Shown here piece after piece: positions 14,624-23,524 of a stretch of 50,753 nucleotides of DNA. The notes below the pieces were generated by a model. The model searched no databases. It was not told the origin of the DNA and saw nothing but the letters and a program-made list of their open reading frames with translations. Made by a program: the position numbers and the translations under genes. This DNA is from Frankia nepalensis. GTDB lineage: Bacteria > Actinomycetota > Actinomycetes > Frankiales > Frankiaceae. Location of the stretch: NCBI RefSeq assembly GCF_016786325.1, contig NZ_JADWYU010000222.1, forward strand, positions 1 to 50,753, read 5' to 3'. Position 1 is the first letter of the stretch; each line of letters begins with the position of its first letter.

Positions 14624-16697
14624 CGCCTCCGGACTGAATGAGGTGCTCGGCGATCGGCCGCGCCTGGTCGATCGGTATCGCGAAGCCCACCCCGATGCTG
14701 CCGGTCTGGCCGTCATTGCCGCCCGGATCACCGGGAACCGCGGCAATTGCGGTGTTGATCCCGACAACCTGCCCCAGCGCGTCGAGTAGCGGGCCGCCGG
14801 AGCTGCCGGGGTTGATCGCCGCGTCCGTCTGGATCGCGCCCGACAGGACCGTGTTCAGGCCGGCCACCGGCTCCGTGGGGCTACGGTTGAGCGCGCTGAC
14901 GATCCCGGTGGTGACGGTGCCCGGAAGACCGAGATGCGTGCCGATGGCGATGACCTGGGAACCGACCCGCAGCGAGTCGGACCGGCCGAGCGTCGCCGCC
15001 GGCAGCGGGCCCGCGACATCGATCTTGATCACGGCCAGGTCCGACTGCGCGTCCTGGCCGACGAGCCGCGCGGGGATCTGCGTGGCGTCCTGATAGCGGG
15101 TGACGACGATCTGGCGATTGGTGCTGAGCGCCCCGGCGAGGACATGGCTGTTGGTGAGGATGTAGCCGTCCGACCTGATGATCACGCCGGTGCCGGCCCC
15201 GGTCGGCTCGCCCCGCGCCCCGATCGTCACCACCGAGGGCAGCGCGCGCTCCGCGGCGTCCGCGACCGATCCGGGGCTCTCGACCGGCACCTGGGCGCTG
15301 GCCGGCAGAGCAGGGCTGGCGCCGGAGTCGTCCCGGGCGACCCAGGCGTAGACCGCGCCGCCGAGCACGCCGCCGACCAGGCTCGCCACCAGCGCGGTCG
15401 CCACGAGCACGCGCGCGCTGAACCGCCGCGAGCCGTCCTGGAGAAGCCCCGGGCGGGCCGGTCCGCCCGCGCCCGCCGACCCGGCGGGCGCGGGCTGCTC
15501 GCTCCTGGCTCCACCCGGGGTTTCCGCCGCGCCGGCGGCCGCGTTCCCGCCGGATCGGCGAAGCGCGGGGTCCCCGCCGGCTCCGGGGTTCCTGCCGGAC
15601 CGGCGGAGCCGATCGGGCAGGTCCGGAAGCCGGTCCGACGGGTGCGCCGGCGGGTCGGCGATCCGGGAGGTCCGCGGCGCCTCCCGGGGTGCCGCGGGGG
15701 CGCCCGTCGCCGCGTCCTGGCGCGGCGAGGACGCCCGCCGGGCCGCGTGCGCCGCGCGGCCCGGCTGTCCCGCCGGAGTGGTCCTGGCGGGGCTGGCCGG
15801 CGGCCGCGGGCCAGCACCCGCGGCGTGCCGCGCCGAGGGCTTCTGGGCCGGCGGTGGCTCGGTGCGCGGCGGCTCGGTGGGCGGCGCCACCGTCGGCCGC
15901 GACGGTGCCGGAGCGCGCCGCTCCGACGACGCTCGCGCGGGTCCTTCGCCGGGTGGCGGGGAGGTGGGGGGTGGCGGAGGCACCGTGGGTTTGGCCGGCA
16001 CCGCCGGTTTGGCTGGCACCGCGGGCTTGGCCGGCGCCGCCGCCGTGGCGGACGCGGCTGGCGCGGCGGGCTGGGCGTGCCCGGACGGCGAGGCGGGCTC
16101 GGCCGGCCTGCCCTCCGGCGAGACGGGGTCGGCCGGCCTGTCCGGCGAGGCCGGTTTCGTGGCCGTGGGCGAGGCGAGGTCCGTGGCCGCCGGTTCGGCG
16201 GGCGCCGCCGAATCCCCGGAGCCGGCCGCGCCGCTGGAGCCGCCGGGCTCCTGCTCGGCGCCTGAACCGCGGTACCAGGCGGGCCGCTCCGGGCCGCGTA
16301 CCCTGGCGCGCGCCGGGGGCTCCGCCGGCGACGCGGCCTCGGCCGCGGGCTCGGACCTGGGCCGGCGCGCCGTCCCGGCCGCTGGCTGTTCCTTCGCCGG
16401 CCCGGGAGCCGGCGCCCGCGCCGGCTCCGGCTGGGCGGCGACGTCCGGCTTCGCCTCGGGCTCCCCCGCGGCCGACGAGGCCGCCCGCCCGACGGCGGGC
16501 TCCCTGACGGTGGCGGGCTCCCTGACGGTGGTAGCCGGCGCCGACGTCGCGGGGCGCGGGCCTCCCGTCCGGCCGGCGTCGCCGACGAGATCCGCGGTGT
16601 GCACCGCGTCCGCGAGTGCCTGCGCTCGCTCCAGCGCGACCCGGCCCAACGCGCTCGTAGGAGTGGTGTCGTGGCGCCGAGACTCGCCGCCGGTCAC
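14619..16697 (-). CDS. htrA: HtrA/DegP-like membrane-anchored serine protease lacking a PDZ domain
   Basis: Predicted 692-residue envelope protease. Residues 1 to ~420 are an Ala/Pro-rich, disordered cytoplasmic region. A single membrane helix (VLVATALVASLVGGVLGG, ~residue 430) follows, and then an outward trypsin-like domain with the triad His in ILTNSHVLAG (~516), Asp in SDLAVIKID (~551) and Ser in PGSSGGPLLDA (~631). The protein ends at HLIQSGGG, right after the protease fold, so the C-terminal PDZ domain of typical HtrA proteins is absent. GTG 16697 is chosen for a GGAGGG site 9 nt upstream; upstream starts are possible. It follows rseA and sigE, matching envelope-stress control. A palindromic repeat lies in the linker. 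Confidence 0.85.
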   Translation of the reverse strand: MTGGESRRHDTTPTSALGRVALERAQALADAVHTADLVGDAGRTGGPRPATSAPATTVREPATVREPAVGRAASSAAGEPEAKPDVAAQPEPARAPAPGPAKEQPAAGTARRPRSEPAAEAASPAEPPARARVRGPERPAWYRGSGAEQEPGGSSGAAGSGDSAAPAEPAATDLASPTATKPASPDRPADPVSPEGRPAEPASPSGHAQPAAPAASATAAAPAKPAVPAKPAVPAKPTVPPPPPTSPPPGEGPARASSERRAPAPSRPTVAPPTEPPRTEPPPAQKPSARHAAGAGPRPPASPARTTPAGQPGRAAHAARRASSPRQDAATGAPAAPREAPRTSRIADPPAHPSDRLPDLPDRLRRSGRNPGAGGDPALRRSGGNAAAGAAETPGGARSEQPAPAGSAGAGGPARPGLLQDGSRRFSARVLVATALVASLVGGVLGGAVYAWVARDDSGASPALPASAQVPVESPGSVADAAERALPSVVTIGARGEPTGAGTGVIIRSDGYILTNSHVLAGALSTNRQIVVTRYQDATQIPARLVGQDAQSDLAVIKIDVAGPLPAATLGRSDSLRVGSQVIAIGTHLGLPGTVTTGIVSALNRSPTEPVAGLNTVLSGAIQTDAAINPGSSGGPLLDALGQVVGINTAIAAVPGDPGGNDGQTGSIGVGFAIPIDQARPIAEHLIQSGGG
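15541..15630 (-). repeat. Intragenic palindromic repeat, copy A (in htrA)
   Basis: Read on the minus strand this ~85-bp stretch shares GACCTGCCCGATCG, GGCAGGAACCCCGGA and CCGATCCGGCGGGA with copy B at 17411-17500. It is translated in the HtrA linker as [17 protein letters not shown]. Confidence 0.75.
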
Positions 16698-16925
16698 GCC
16701 CACGGGCCCTCCGATCACGCGCGCACCGCTCGGAAGAGGTTTGATCTCCCCTGGGCCGGCCAGCCCAAGGCGACGCGCGCGAAATATACGGTAAGACCTG
16801 TTCGGAACCCCACCCACGGCGGATGAACAGCCAAACCACATCCACGGGCCGACTCGCCAACAGTAGGGCTAAATGTGACGGATGTACGCCACTGGTGGTT
16901 ACCCCAGCGTTACGGGCGAGCCGAA

Positions 16926-17888
16926 TCAGCGCCTGGTGGCGAACGAGACCGTCGAGACCAGCGGCGTCGTCCCGCCGCCGTTGTTCGTTGGTAGCTGCGT
17001 GGCCGGGGCGGCCGGGCGGACGGCCGTCGTGCCGCCGCGTGGCTGGTCCCCGATCGCGGCGCCGGTCACCGTCAGGAGCATGAGCGCGGCCGAACCGATC
17101 AGAGTGCGCCGCACCCGCGCCCCGCGACGGCTACGGGCGGTCCTCGCCGGCCGCCCCGGGGCCGGGCCGCCGGCGAGCCGGATCTCCCCGATCGCCGGCC
17201 TCCCGGCGGCTCTCCCCGATCGGCTTCCAGGCCTGTCCGACCGGCTCCGCCGATCCGGCGCGAACCCGGCCGCCGGGCCGGGAGGGACCGCGGGCGCGAG
17301 CGCGCGCGGGGGGAAGACGGGCTCGGCGACCACGGCGACCACGGCGACCGACCAGCCCGGCCGTCCCGGCGGCGCCACCAGCCTGGGCCGGGCCGCGGCT
17401 GCGCCCGCTCGGCCCGCTGACCTGCCCGATCGACGGAGCCGGTCGGGCAGGAACCCCGGATCCGGCGAGAAGCCTGGGCTCGGCCGATCCGGCGGGAGCC
17501 CCGGGGGCTCCGGGCGCGGCGACGGCCCGAACGCGACGGCGCGCGCGGCCCCGGCCAGTGGCAGGCGCTGTCGGGTCACCGCGCCATGCCGGGACGCGGC
17601 GCCGGGCGGTGCGCCGCCTGGCCGCGCGAGGCGCGCCGCGCCAGGAAGGTTCGCGAGCCCACCGGGGCCCGGGCGGGCCGCGCCCAGTCCGAGCAGTCGG
17701 TCGGCCAGCGAGTCCGGCAGCGCGGGCTCCCGGAGACCGGCCAGCCGCTGTTTCATCCGCCGGTACTCGGCGACCTCGGCCCGGCAGGACGCGCAGTGCG
17801 CCAGGTGCGCCAGCGCGTGGTCACGCTCGTCGTGGCGAAGCTGGCCGTCGACGAGCGGGCAGAGCCGATCCCCGAGATGCGACGTCAC
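16926..17888 (-). CDS. rseA: Zinc-finger anti-sigma factor (RseA-like) with expanded linker
   Basis: Predicted 320-residue membrane anti-sigma factor that should hold SigE. The N-terminus is a ZAS-type domain with His28-x3-Cys32-x2-Cys35 (HLAHCASC) and a helical segment ending [10 protein letters not shown]. Residues ~60-250 are a Pro/Gly/Arg-rich linker containing two copies of a palindromic repeat. A single membrane helix ([18 protein letters not shown]) and a short outer tail follow. GTG 17888 overlaps the sigE stop as GTGA, so translation is coupled. M. tuberculosis RseA (Rv1222) is far shorter, so the linker is the unusual part. Assignment rests on the HxxxCxxC motif and position. Confidence 0.85.
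   Translation of the reverse strand: MTSHLGDRLCPLVDGQLRHDERDHALAHLAHCASCRAEVAEYRRMKQRLAGLREPALPDSLADRLLGLGAARPGPGGLANLPGAARLARPGGAPPGAASRHGAVTRQRLPLAGAARAVAFGPSPRPEPPGLPPDRPSPGFSPDPGFLPDRLRRSGRSAGRAGAAAARPRLVAPPGRPGWSVAVVAVVAEPVFPPRALAPAVPPGPAAGFAPDRRSRSDRPGSRSGRAAGRPAIGEIRLAGGPAPGRPARTARSRRGARVRRTLIGSAALMLLTVTGAAIGDQPRGGTTAVRPAAPATQLPTNNGGGTTPLVSTVSFATRR
17215..17268 (+). repeat. Intragenic palindromic repeat, copy C (partial, in rseA)
   Basis: GCTTCC, CCTG, CCGA, CGGCTCCGCC, TCCGGC and GAACCC match copy A position for position over about 50 nt; only the left half of the element is present. A cytosine/GATCTCCCC-rich flank resembles the 9-bp repeat of the SUFU gene. Confidence 0.6.
17411..17500 (+). 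repeat. Intragenic palindromic repeat, copy B (in rseA)
   Basis: The plus strand matches the minus strand of copy A over about 85 bp, roughly three quarters identical by eye. The 8-bp spacer of the core is inverted (GCTCCGCC in A, ACGGAGCC in B). On the rseA strand it is translated as [16 protein letters not shown]. Confidence 0.75.
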
Positions 17889-18673
17889 GCCCGCGTCTCC
17901 GCGCCGACCTCGGCGCTGACGGCGCCAGCCGCCGCCCGGCGGCGACGCGCCCGGGGTCGCGTACCCCCCTCCCGCGCGGCCGGGACCGCCGTCGACGGCG
18001 GTGACGGGACCGGGGCGGCACCCTCGGCGTCCGCGTCGGTCTCGGAAGCCATGACCACCACGGGGGCCGCCGGGTCGACGGGCCGCGACTCACGCGGCGC
18101 GCGGTCGGCGAGTGCCGCCCGCAGCATCGCCCTGCCGCGGGAGATCCGGCTGCGCACGGTGCCGAGCTTGACGCCCAGCGTCTGCGCGATCTCCTCGTAG
18201 GAGAGCTGCTCGATGTCGCAGAGCACGACGGCCGCCCGGAAGTCCGGCGGCAGCGCGGCCAGCGCGGCCTCGATGTCCGCGTCCAGGTGCGCCTCCGCGT
18301 AGACCGCCTCCGGGCTCGCCTCCCGGCCCGCCAGCCGCTCGGTGTCCTCCGGGAGCGCGTCGAAGCGGATCTTCTGCTGGCGGCGCATCCGGTCGAGGAA
18401 GAGGTTGGTGGTGATCCGGTGCAGCCAGCCCTCGAAGGTTCCGGGGGTGTAGTCGGCGAGCGAGCGGAAGACCCGGACGAAGACGTCCTGGGTGAGGTCC
18501 TCCGCGTCGTGCGCGTTGCCGGTGAGGCGGTAGGCGAGCCGGTAGACCCGGTTGCCGTGCTCGCGGACCACGTCCTCCCAGGACGGCGGCACCCACGCGA
18601 CGTCGGGGGCGGGCGCGCTGGGCGCCGCCGCCTCGGCCACATGGGCGGACGGCGTGCCGTCCTGTCCGGTCAC
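17885..18673 (-). CDS. sigE: ECF RNA polymerase sigma factor SigE
   Basis: Predicted 262-residue extracytoplasmic-function sigma factor. Region 2 includes [20 protein letters not shown] and [20 protein letters not shown]; region 4 has [20 protein letters not shown] followed by ISRGR for -35 recognition. Both closely match mycobacterial SigE. The ~75 residues after region 4 are a low-complexity, basic tail not expected in the family. The start is GTG 18673 with GAGAGGCAG upstream. It is coupled to rseA, and a GGAAC/CGTT promoter lies in its upstream region, so autoregulation is likely. Confidence 0.9.
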   Translation of the reverse strand: MTGQDGTPSAHVAEAAAPSAPAPDVAWVPPSWEDVVREHGNRVYRLAYRLTGNAHDAEDLTQDVFVRVFRSLADYTPGTFEGWLHRITTNLFLDRMRRQQKIRFDALPEDTERLAGREASPEAVYAEAHLDADIEAALAALPPDFRAAVVLCDIEQLSYEEIAQTLGVKLGTVRSRISRGRAMLRAALADRAPRESRPVDPAAPVVVMASETDADAEGAAPVPSPPSTAVPAAREGGTRPRARRRRAAAGAVSAEVGAETRA

Positions 18674-18832
18674 GACTGCCTCTCGGTCAGATCTGGACGA
18701 CGACCGTACTCGACGGGCGGGCCATGGCGCGGCAATCCCCGCTGCGGACACGAGCAGTTCTCCCCTCGTCCAGCTAGAACGGCGCGGTGACGCGGCGCGA
18801 CCGGATGCGACACGGCATTCGTTGACCGGAGC

Positions 18833-18858
18833 AACGCGCCTCTATCGTGCGCCGTTCC
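18833..18858 (-). promoter_or_regulatory. Candidate ECF-type autoregulatory promoter of sigE
   Basis: On the minus strand GGAAC (18854-18858) and CGTT (18833-18836) are separated by 17 nt, matching the ECF consensus GGAAC-N16/17-CGTT. It would give a 5' leader of roughly 150 nt before GTG 18673. Confidence 0.55.
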
Positions 18859-18860
18859 CG

Positions 18861-18866
18861 TAGGCT
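18861..18866 (+). promoter_or_regulatory. -10 element of the O-methyltransferase gene
   Basis: TAGGCT lies 9 nt before ATG 18876, so the leader would be only two or three nucleotides. It abuts the divergent sigE promoter. Confidence 0.5.
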
Positions 18867-18875
18867 GCGTTTGTC

Positions 18876-19538
18876 ATGCAGGACACCGACATCGGCGCAC
18901 ACGATCGAGCCGCCGCCTTCGCCGAGGGCTTCCTGTTGGAAGACCCGATTCTTCGTACTGCCCGCGCCCGCGCTGAAGAGGTCGGGATAGTCCCGATCAG
19001 CCCTGGTGCCGGGGCGGTTCTGCGTTTTCTGGCCGCGTCCGTGGGCGCCCGCGCCGTCGTCGAGATCGGTACCGGGACCGGCGTCTCGGGTACCTGGCTG
19101 CTGCGTGGGATGCGGCCGGACGGCACGCTGACCACGATCGACGTCGAGGCGGAGCACCTCCGGCTGGCCAAGCGCACCTACCTGGAAGCGGGGATGCCGC
19201 CCAACCGTGGCCGCCTCATCACCGGCCGCGCCCTGGACGTGCTGCCCAGGCTCACCGACGGGGCCTACGACCTGGTGTTCTGCGACGCCGACCGGCGGGA
19301 GGGCACCGAGTACCTCATGCAGGCGCTGCGGCTGCTGCGGCCCGGCGGCGTGGTCGCCTTCGCCGGGATCCTGCTCGACGGGCTGGCCGCCGACCCGGCG
19401 GCGCGCGGCCCGGAGATCATGGCCATCCGGGAGCTCGCCACGGCCGTCCGGGACGACGCCCGCCTCACCCCGATGCTCCTGAACGCCGGGGACGGCCTGC
19501 TGGTCGCGGCCGTCGCCAAGTCGTCGCCCGTCGGGTAG
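18876..19538 (+). CDS. O-methyltransferase family 3 (SAM-dependent)
   Basis: Predicted 220-residue cytoplasmic methyltransferase. The SAM-binding motif I is VVEIGTGTGVSGTWL, acidic loop TIDVEAEHL follows, and DLVFCDADR with LRLLRPGGVVAFAG completes the Rossmann core. The order matches the COMT/CCoAMT-like family that includes Rv1220c, which is likewise divergent from sigE. The substrate is unknown; catechol-like metal-dependent transfer is the family norm. ATG 18876 is set by the -10 spacing. Confidence 0.9.
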   Translation: MQDTDIGAHDRAAAFAEGFLLEDPILRTARARAEEVGIVPISPGAGAVLRFLAASVGARAVVEIGTGTGVSGTWLLRGMRPDGTLTTIDVEAEHLRLAKRTYLEAGMPPNRGRLITGRALDVLPRLTDGAYDLVFCDADRREGTEYLMQALRLLRPGGVVAFAGILLDGLAADPAARGPEIMAIRELATAVRDDARLTPMLLNAGDGLLVAAVAKSSPVG

Positions 19539-19915
19539 TCCTGGCGGTTCGTCGGCCGAGGGAGGCGCTGTCATGCGTCCAGCTCACTCCCGTTGCCTTA
19601 GGCGTACCTGAAGCCAGGGTTGCCGTGTCGCTAATCCGACACCGCCGGGCTACCGCGCGCAGGCCGGGGCGCGCGCACCCCCCGCTCTTCGAGATCAGGC
19701 GCTCACGGGCGGCGACGCGCCCCGTGGCCGGACCGGCGCGCGGGCACCGGTCCCGCGAGGCAGATGATCAACCCTGTCGACGGCTCCAGGGCAGGCGGGC
19801 CTATGCTGGTGGGGGCTTTCCACCGATTCGCCCGGTCAGCCCATGAGCACCGTGACCCACGCCGCCAGGCAGACGGGCGGGCCGGTGGGAACTTGTGACC
19901 TCCTGGGGGACGATC
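19539..19915. other. Intergenic region with an operator-like palindrome
   Basis: No gene is visible in 377 bp. A palindrome GTGTCG-ctaatc-CGACAC lies at 19625-19642 and may bind a regulator. TATGCT at 19802-19807 is a possible -10 for the gene at 19916, giving a leader of about 100 nt. Confidence 0.4.
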
Positions 19916-20590
19916 ATGTCGGGCCAGCGGAACCGCGTCGGCGGCGCGCGTCGCCCCGCGCGTGGCCGCCGCCGGGACCAGGGCAGCAACGGATCAATGG
20001 CCGCTTTCCTGGTGGGGGTGGCCATCATCGCCGGGCTGATCGGCTACGCGCTCCAGAAGATCACAGCTGACGACTCGGGCACGCCCGGCGCCGTCGCCAC
20101 GAACTCGGCGCCCCCACCCGGGGCCGCCACGCCCAGCCAGCTGACCGGGCTCTCGGCCGAGGATGTGGCGATCAGGCTGGCCGGCGCCGGCATGCCGCTG
20201 CGAACCAGGGTCGTCTACACCGCGACCGACGACCCGAACCAGCTCCTGGGCAAGCCCGGCGGCTACACAAGCAAGATCGCTTTCTCCGACGAGCGGACCG
20301 GCGTGAATGTCGCGACCGTCACCTCACGGGATCCGATCGAGCAGGGTGGCAGCATCGAGGTCTTCCCCGATGAGGCCGCGGCGAGCTCCCGGGTGGAGGA
20401 GCTGAGCGCGGTCAGCTCCTCCAGCCAGCTGCTCCAGGAGTTCGACTACCGGCAGGGCACCGTCGTCCTGCGGGTGTCGAAGTACCTCACCAAGGAAGAC
20501 GCGAAGGCCTACGGGGACGCGCTCGCCACGCTCGCCACTTCGGCGCCCTCGGACACCGCCCCGACGGCCGCCACCGTCCCGGAAGGCTGA
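19916..20590 (+). CDS. Single-pass membrane protein, unknown function
   Basis: Predicted 224-residue protein with a basic N-terminal ~30 residues (GGARRPARGRRRDQ), one membrane helix or signal anchor (MAAFLVGVAIIAGLIGYAL) and an extracytoplasmic part. The outer part has LTGLSAEDVAIRLAGAGMPL, TDDPNQLLGKPGGYTSKIAF and GGSIEVFPDEAAASSR, a module I recall from many actinobacterial secreted and lipoproteins without assigned function. ATG 19916 has GGGGGA 5 nt upstream; GTG 19895 is a weaker choice. Its stop is only 6 bp from that of the convergent gene. Confidence 0.75.
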   Translation: MSGQRNRVGGARRPARGRRRDQGSNGSMAAFLVGVAIIAGLIGYALQKITADDSGTPGAVATNSAPPPGAATPSQLTGLSAEDVAIRLAGAGMPLRTRVVYTATDDPNQLLGKPGGYTSKIAFSDERTGVNVATVTSRDPIEQGGSIEVFPDEAAASSRVEELSAVSSSSQLLQEFDYRQGTVVLRVSKYLTKEDAKAYGDALATLATSAPSDTAPTAATVPEG

Positions 20591-20596
20591 GCCGCG

Positions 20597-20998
20597 TCAA
20601 GGCTGAGCCACGCCGCCCCGGTCGGCGGGCCGCGTGGGCACAGGCCGCGGCAGCGCCGCCAGCCGCTGCCGCGCCCAGCGCAGGCTGTCGCGCTCACCGA
20701 GCTGGTCGTGCCAGCCCGCCAGCGCCGCGTCGACGCTGGCCAGGTCGGCGACGGCCAGGATGTCCACCCGGAGCTCGTCGACGTCCGCCTGGTGCACGTT
20801 GTAGTAGTCGAGGACGGGCGCGAGCAGGCCGCCGCCAGGATGGGGCTCCCGCACCGCGTAGATCTCCTGGGTCTGCTCGACCCAGCTCAGCCGGTAGGTC
20901 GACGCCGGGTCAGCATGCTCGGTCCAGCCCTCGCCGAAGGCGACCTCTTCCGACTCCCGCCGGCGCGGGTCGGCCGTGTAGAACTCCTGGATGTTCAC
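20597..20998 (-). CDS. Conserved actinobacterial small protein, unknown function
   Basis: Predicted 133-residue soluble acidic protein beginning with VNIQEFYTADPRRRESEEV. The stretch FGEGWTEHADPASTYRLSWVEQ and the later LRVDILAVADL are the parts I recall as conserved in streptomycete homologues. No catalytic motif is visible. GTG 20998 is chosen because homologous sequence starts there; the frame extends upstream to 21247 through low-complexity residues. It lies just downstream of pepA on the same strand. Confidence 0.65.
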   Translation of the reverse strand: MNIQEFYTADPRRRESEEVAFGEGWTEHADPASTYRLSWVEQTQEIYAVREPHPGGGLLAPVLDYYNVHQADVDELRVDILAVADLASVDAALAGWHDQLGERDSLRWARQRLAALPRPVPTRPADRGGVAQP

Positions 20999-21122
20999 GG
21001 GCGTGACATTCCCGGCCCTCGTGGCCGCCAACCAGCCCCTCGCCCGGGCGCCGTTCCCATCCCCGAACGCGCGACCACGCGGGCCGGCGGGGCCTTCGGG
21101 CCGGACGGCGACCGGCCCGTGC

Positions 21123-22973
21123 TCAACCGGCGGCGGCTCCGGCCGGGACCGGAGGGCTGGCGGAGGCCGACGCGGTCCCGGCGGCGAGCCAGCGCAGCAG
21201 GGTCCGCACGCCCCAGCCGGTGCCGCCGCGGGTGATCTCGGCGTCATCGGAGTCCGCGCGCGCGGTGCCGGCGATGTCCAGGTGTGCCCACGGCACGCCC
21301 GCGGTGAACTCGCGCAGGAACAGCGCCGCGGTGATCGAGCCGCCGCCCACCTCCAGCGCCCGGCCCATGTTGGCGAGATCCGCGACCGGTGACTCGAGCG
21401 CGGGCCGGTACTCCTCGACCAGCGGGAGCCGCCACACCCGTTCGCCGGCGGCCTCGGCGGCGGCGGTCAGCGCGCCCGCGAGCTCGTCGTCGGAGGCGAA
21501 CAGCCCGGCGGTCCGCCGGCCGAGCGCGACCGAGATCGCCCCGGTCAGGGTGGCGAGGTCGACGAGCGCGTCCGCGCCGAGCGCGCCCGCGGCGTATGCC
21601 AGCCCGTCGGCGAGCACCAGCCGGCCCTCGGCGTCGGTGTTGAGGACCTCCACCGTCCGCCCGCCCCAGCAGGTGATGACGTCGCCCGGCCGCATGGCCG
21701 CCGCGCCGATCATGTTCTCGGCGACGCAGAGCAGCCCGGTCACCTTGCCCGGTGCCCCGAGTTCCGGCAGCGCGGCCATGGTCGCGAGCACGGCGGCGGC
21801 ACCCGACATGTCGGTCTTCATGCTGATCATCGACCCCGCCGGCTTGAGCGAGAGCCCGCCGGAGTCGAAGGTGATCCCCTTGCCGACCAGGACGCGGTGG
21901 CCCAGGGCCGCGCCGTCCTCGGCCGGCGGGCCGTCATAGCGCAGCTCGACCAGGTAGGGCGGGCGGACGGATCCACCGCCCACCGCGACCAGGCCGCCGA
22001 AGCCACCCGCCTCGAGGTCGCGGACATCCAGCAGGGTCGCGTCCAGCCCGGCGGCGCGCGCGAGGGCCACCGCCCGCCGCGCGAACCATTCCGGCGACTT
22101 CAACAGGCTCGGCGTATTGATCAGATCACGCGCGGTCAGCACGGCCCGGGCGATGACCCCGGACCGCCGGATCGCCTCGGTGGCCTCGGCGAGCTCCGCG
22201 GGCGCCAGCGCCCGCGAGGTCCAGACGACGACCTCCTCGAGGCCGGCCCCGCGGGCCGCCGCCTCGTCGCCGACGGCGGGATCCGCCGCGGGGCCGTCCC
22301 CGACGGCCGGTTCGAGCTCGTCTCCCCGCGCCTCGGCGCCTTCGCCGGCGGCGCGCTCGCCGGCGGCCAGGTCGGTCTGGCCGGCAGCCGGGTCACCCGC
22401 CTCGACGTCGTCCGCGAGATCGGCCGTGTCCCGGGAGGCGGCCTCGGCGGCCACCGGCGTCGTGTCGCCGGCGCGGCGCGGCTGCCGGTAGGAGGCGAGT
22501 ATCAGGCCCTCGGTGAACGCCGCCAGCGCCACCGGGGCAGGGTCGGCGGCCAACGCCACCCGGTCCCCGCCGCTCGCCCGGCGGGCGAGTGCCGCGCCGG
22601 CCGCACGCCAGTCGGCCACGGAGCCGGTGCCCGCGCCGACCAGCAGCAGCCGGGTGGGCGGCTCGGCGCGGGCGAGCGGAACGACCAGGACCGCGCCGGC
22701 GTCCCCGCCGAAGGTGTGGGCGGTCAGCAGCGTCTCGAGGTCCATGCCGAGGTCGGCGCAGGCGGATCCGGCCACCTGGCTGACGACGCCGATCGCCTTG
22801 CCGGAACCGGCGTCGGACCCGTCGCGGTCGTCGGCCTCTCCGTCGGCTTCCGGGCCGCCGGACGACAGCACGACCACAGCGAGCACGGACGAATCCGGCG
22901 CGGCCGGCCCGCCGGGTCGTAGGGTGACCACCGGGACGCGCCTCGCGTCACCATCATGGATGGAGATAGTCAC
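21123..22973 (-). CDS. pepA: Leucyl aminopeptidase (M17)
   Basis: Predicted 616-residue cytosolic dinuclear-metal aminopeptidase that removes N-terminal residues from peptides. The catalytic half has the M17 metal ligands in LVGKGITFDSGGLSLKP, SMKTDMSGAAAV and the signature NTDAEGRLVLADGLAYA. It is about 100 residues longer than the family norm because of an acidic Ala/Glu/Gly-rich insertion (~residues 170-245) between the N-terminal and catalytic domains. GTG 22973 follows GAGGGAAG. No membrane or signal sequence is visible. Confidence 0.9.
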   Translation of the reverse strand: MTISIHDGDARRVPVVTLRPGGPAAPDSSVLAVVVLSSGGPEADGEADDRDGSDAGSGKAIGVVSQVAGSACADLGMDLETLLTAHTFGGDAGAVLVVPLARAEPPTRLLLVGAGTGSVADWRAAGAALARRASGGDRVALAADPAPVALAAFTEGLILASYRQPRRAGDTTPVAAEAASRDTADLADDVEAGDPAAGQTDLAAGERAAGEGAEARGDELEPAVGDGPAADPAVGDEAAARGAGLEEVVVWTSRALAPAELAEATEAIRRSGVIARAVLTARDLINTPSLLKSPEWFARRAVALARAAGLDATLLDVRDLEAGGFGGLVAVGGGSVRPPYLVELRYDGPPAEDGAALGHRVLVGKGITFDSGGLSLKPAGSMISMKTDMSGAAAVLATMAALPELGAPGKVTGLLCVAENMIGAAAMRPGDVITCWGGRTVEVLNTDAEGRLVLADGLAYAAGALGADALVDLATLTGAISVALGRRTAGLFASDDELAGALTAAAEAAGERVWRLPLVEEYRPALESPVADLANMGRALEVGGGSITAALFLREFTAGVPWAHLDIAGTARADSDDAEITRGGTGWGVRTLLRWLAAGTASASASPPVPAGAAAG

Positions 22974-23194
22974 ACTTCCCTCGTCCAAGGACGGTCAGCT
23001 GACGCCGGGCATAGACGGTTCGCCGGCCGGTCGAGACGGGTGGATCACCAGGGTCGAGCGATGATCGACGTCCGGGAACAGGAATCCCTACTGGTCCGCG
23101 CGAGCGGGCCGGTAGGGAAGCCGTTCCCGGATGGATACCTGACGCGGGCCTTCGGAGCGCCGCCCATCGGCGGCGGACAAGAAGCCCGACCGCG

Positions 23195-23362
23195 TCATCC
23201 GACCGCGGACTTGAGCGCGTCGCCGAGCGCGCTCGCCTCGTCGGCGGTGAGCTCGACGACGAGCCGGCCGCCCCCCTCGAGCGGGACCCGCATCACGATC
23301 CCCCGCCCTTCCTTGGTGACCTCGAGCGGACCGTCACCCGTCCGCGGCTTCATGGCCGCCAT
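23195..23362 (-). CDS. DUF3117 family protein
   Basis: A 55-residue protein: MAAMKPRTGDGPLE at the start, EGRGIVMRVPLEGGGRLVVE in the middle and TADEASALGDALK at the end. It matches Rv1211 of M. tuberculosis nearly throughout. Small actinobacterial family of unknown function, always close to this length. ATG 23362 has AGGAAGAGG upstream. The next gene on the strand is pepA. Confidence 0.9.
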   Translation of the reverse strand: MAAMKPRTGDGPLEVTKEGRGIVMRVPLEGGGRLVVELTADEASALGDALKSAVG

Positions 23363-23524
23363 CGGTGCACCTCTTCCTGCCGTCGGACCTACGTCTGCCG
23401 ACGATTATCCCGTAGCCGGGCCGGCAAACCGAAACATGGCCCTCCGCAGAGCCACAACGGTCGGCGGTCGATGTTGCGCGCGGTGGGTAGCGCGTGTCCG
23501 GGACCCGTTCCGGCACAACCGAAG

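Noticed and set aside
15778-16794. Plus-strand frame of 338 codons antisense to htrA
   Set aside because: A Gly/Ala-rich mirror of the htrA linker with no start signals; GC-skewed codons make antisense frames open.
21897-22922. Plus-strand frame of 341 codons antisense to pepA
   Set aside because: It overlaps the M17 catalytic coding sequence completely and has no family features.
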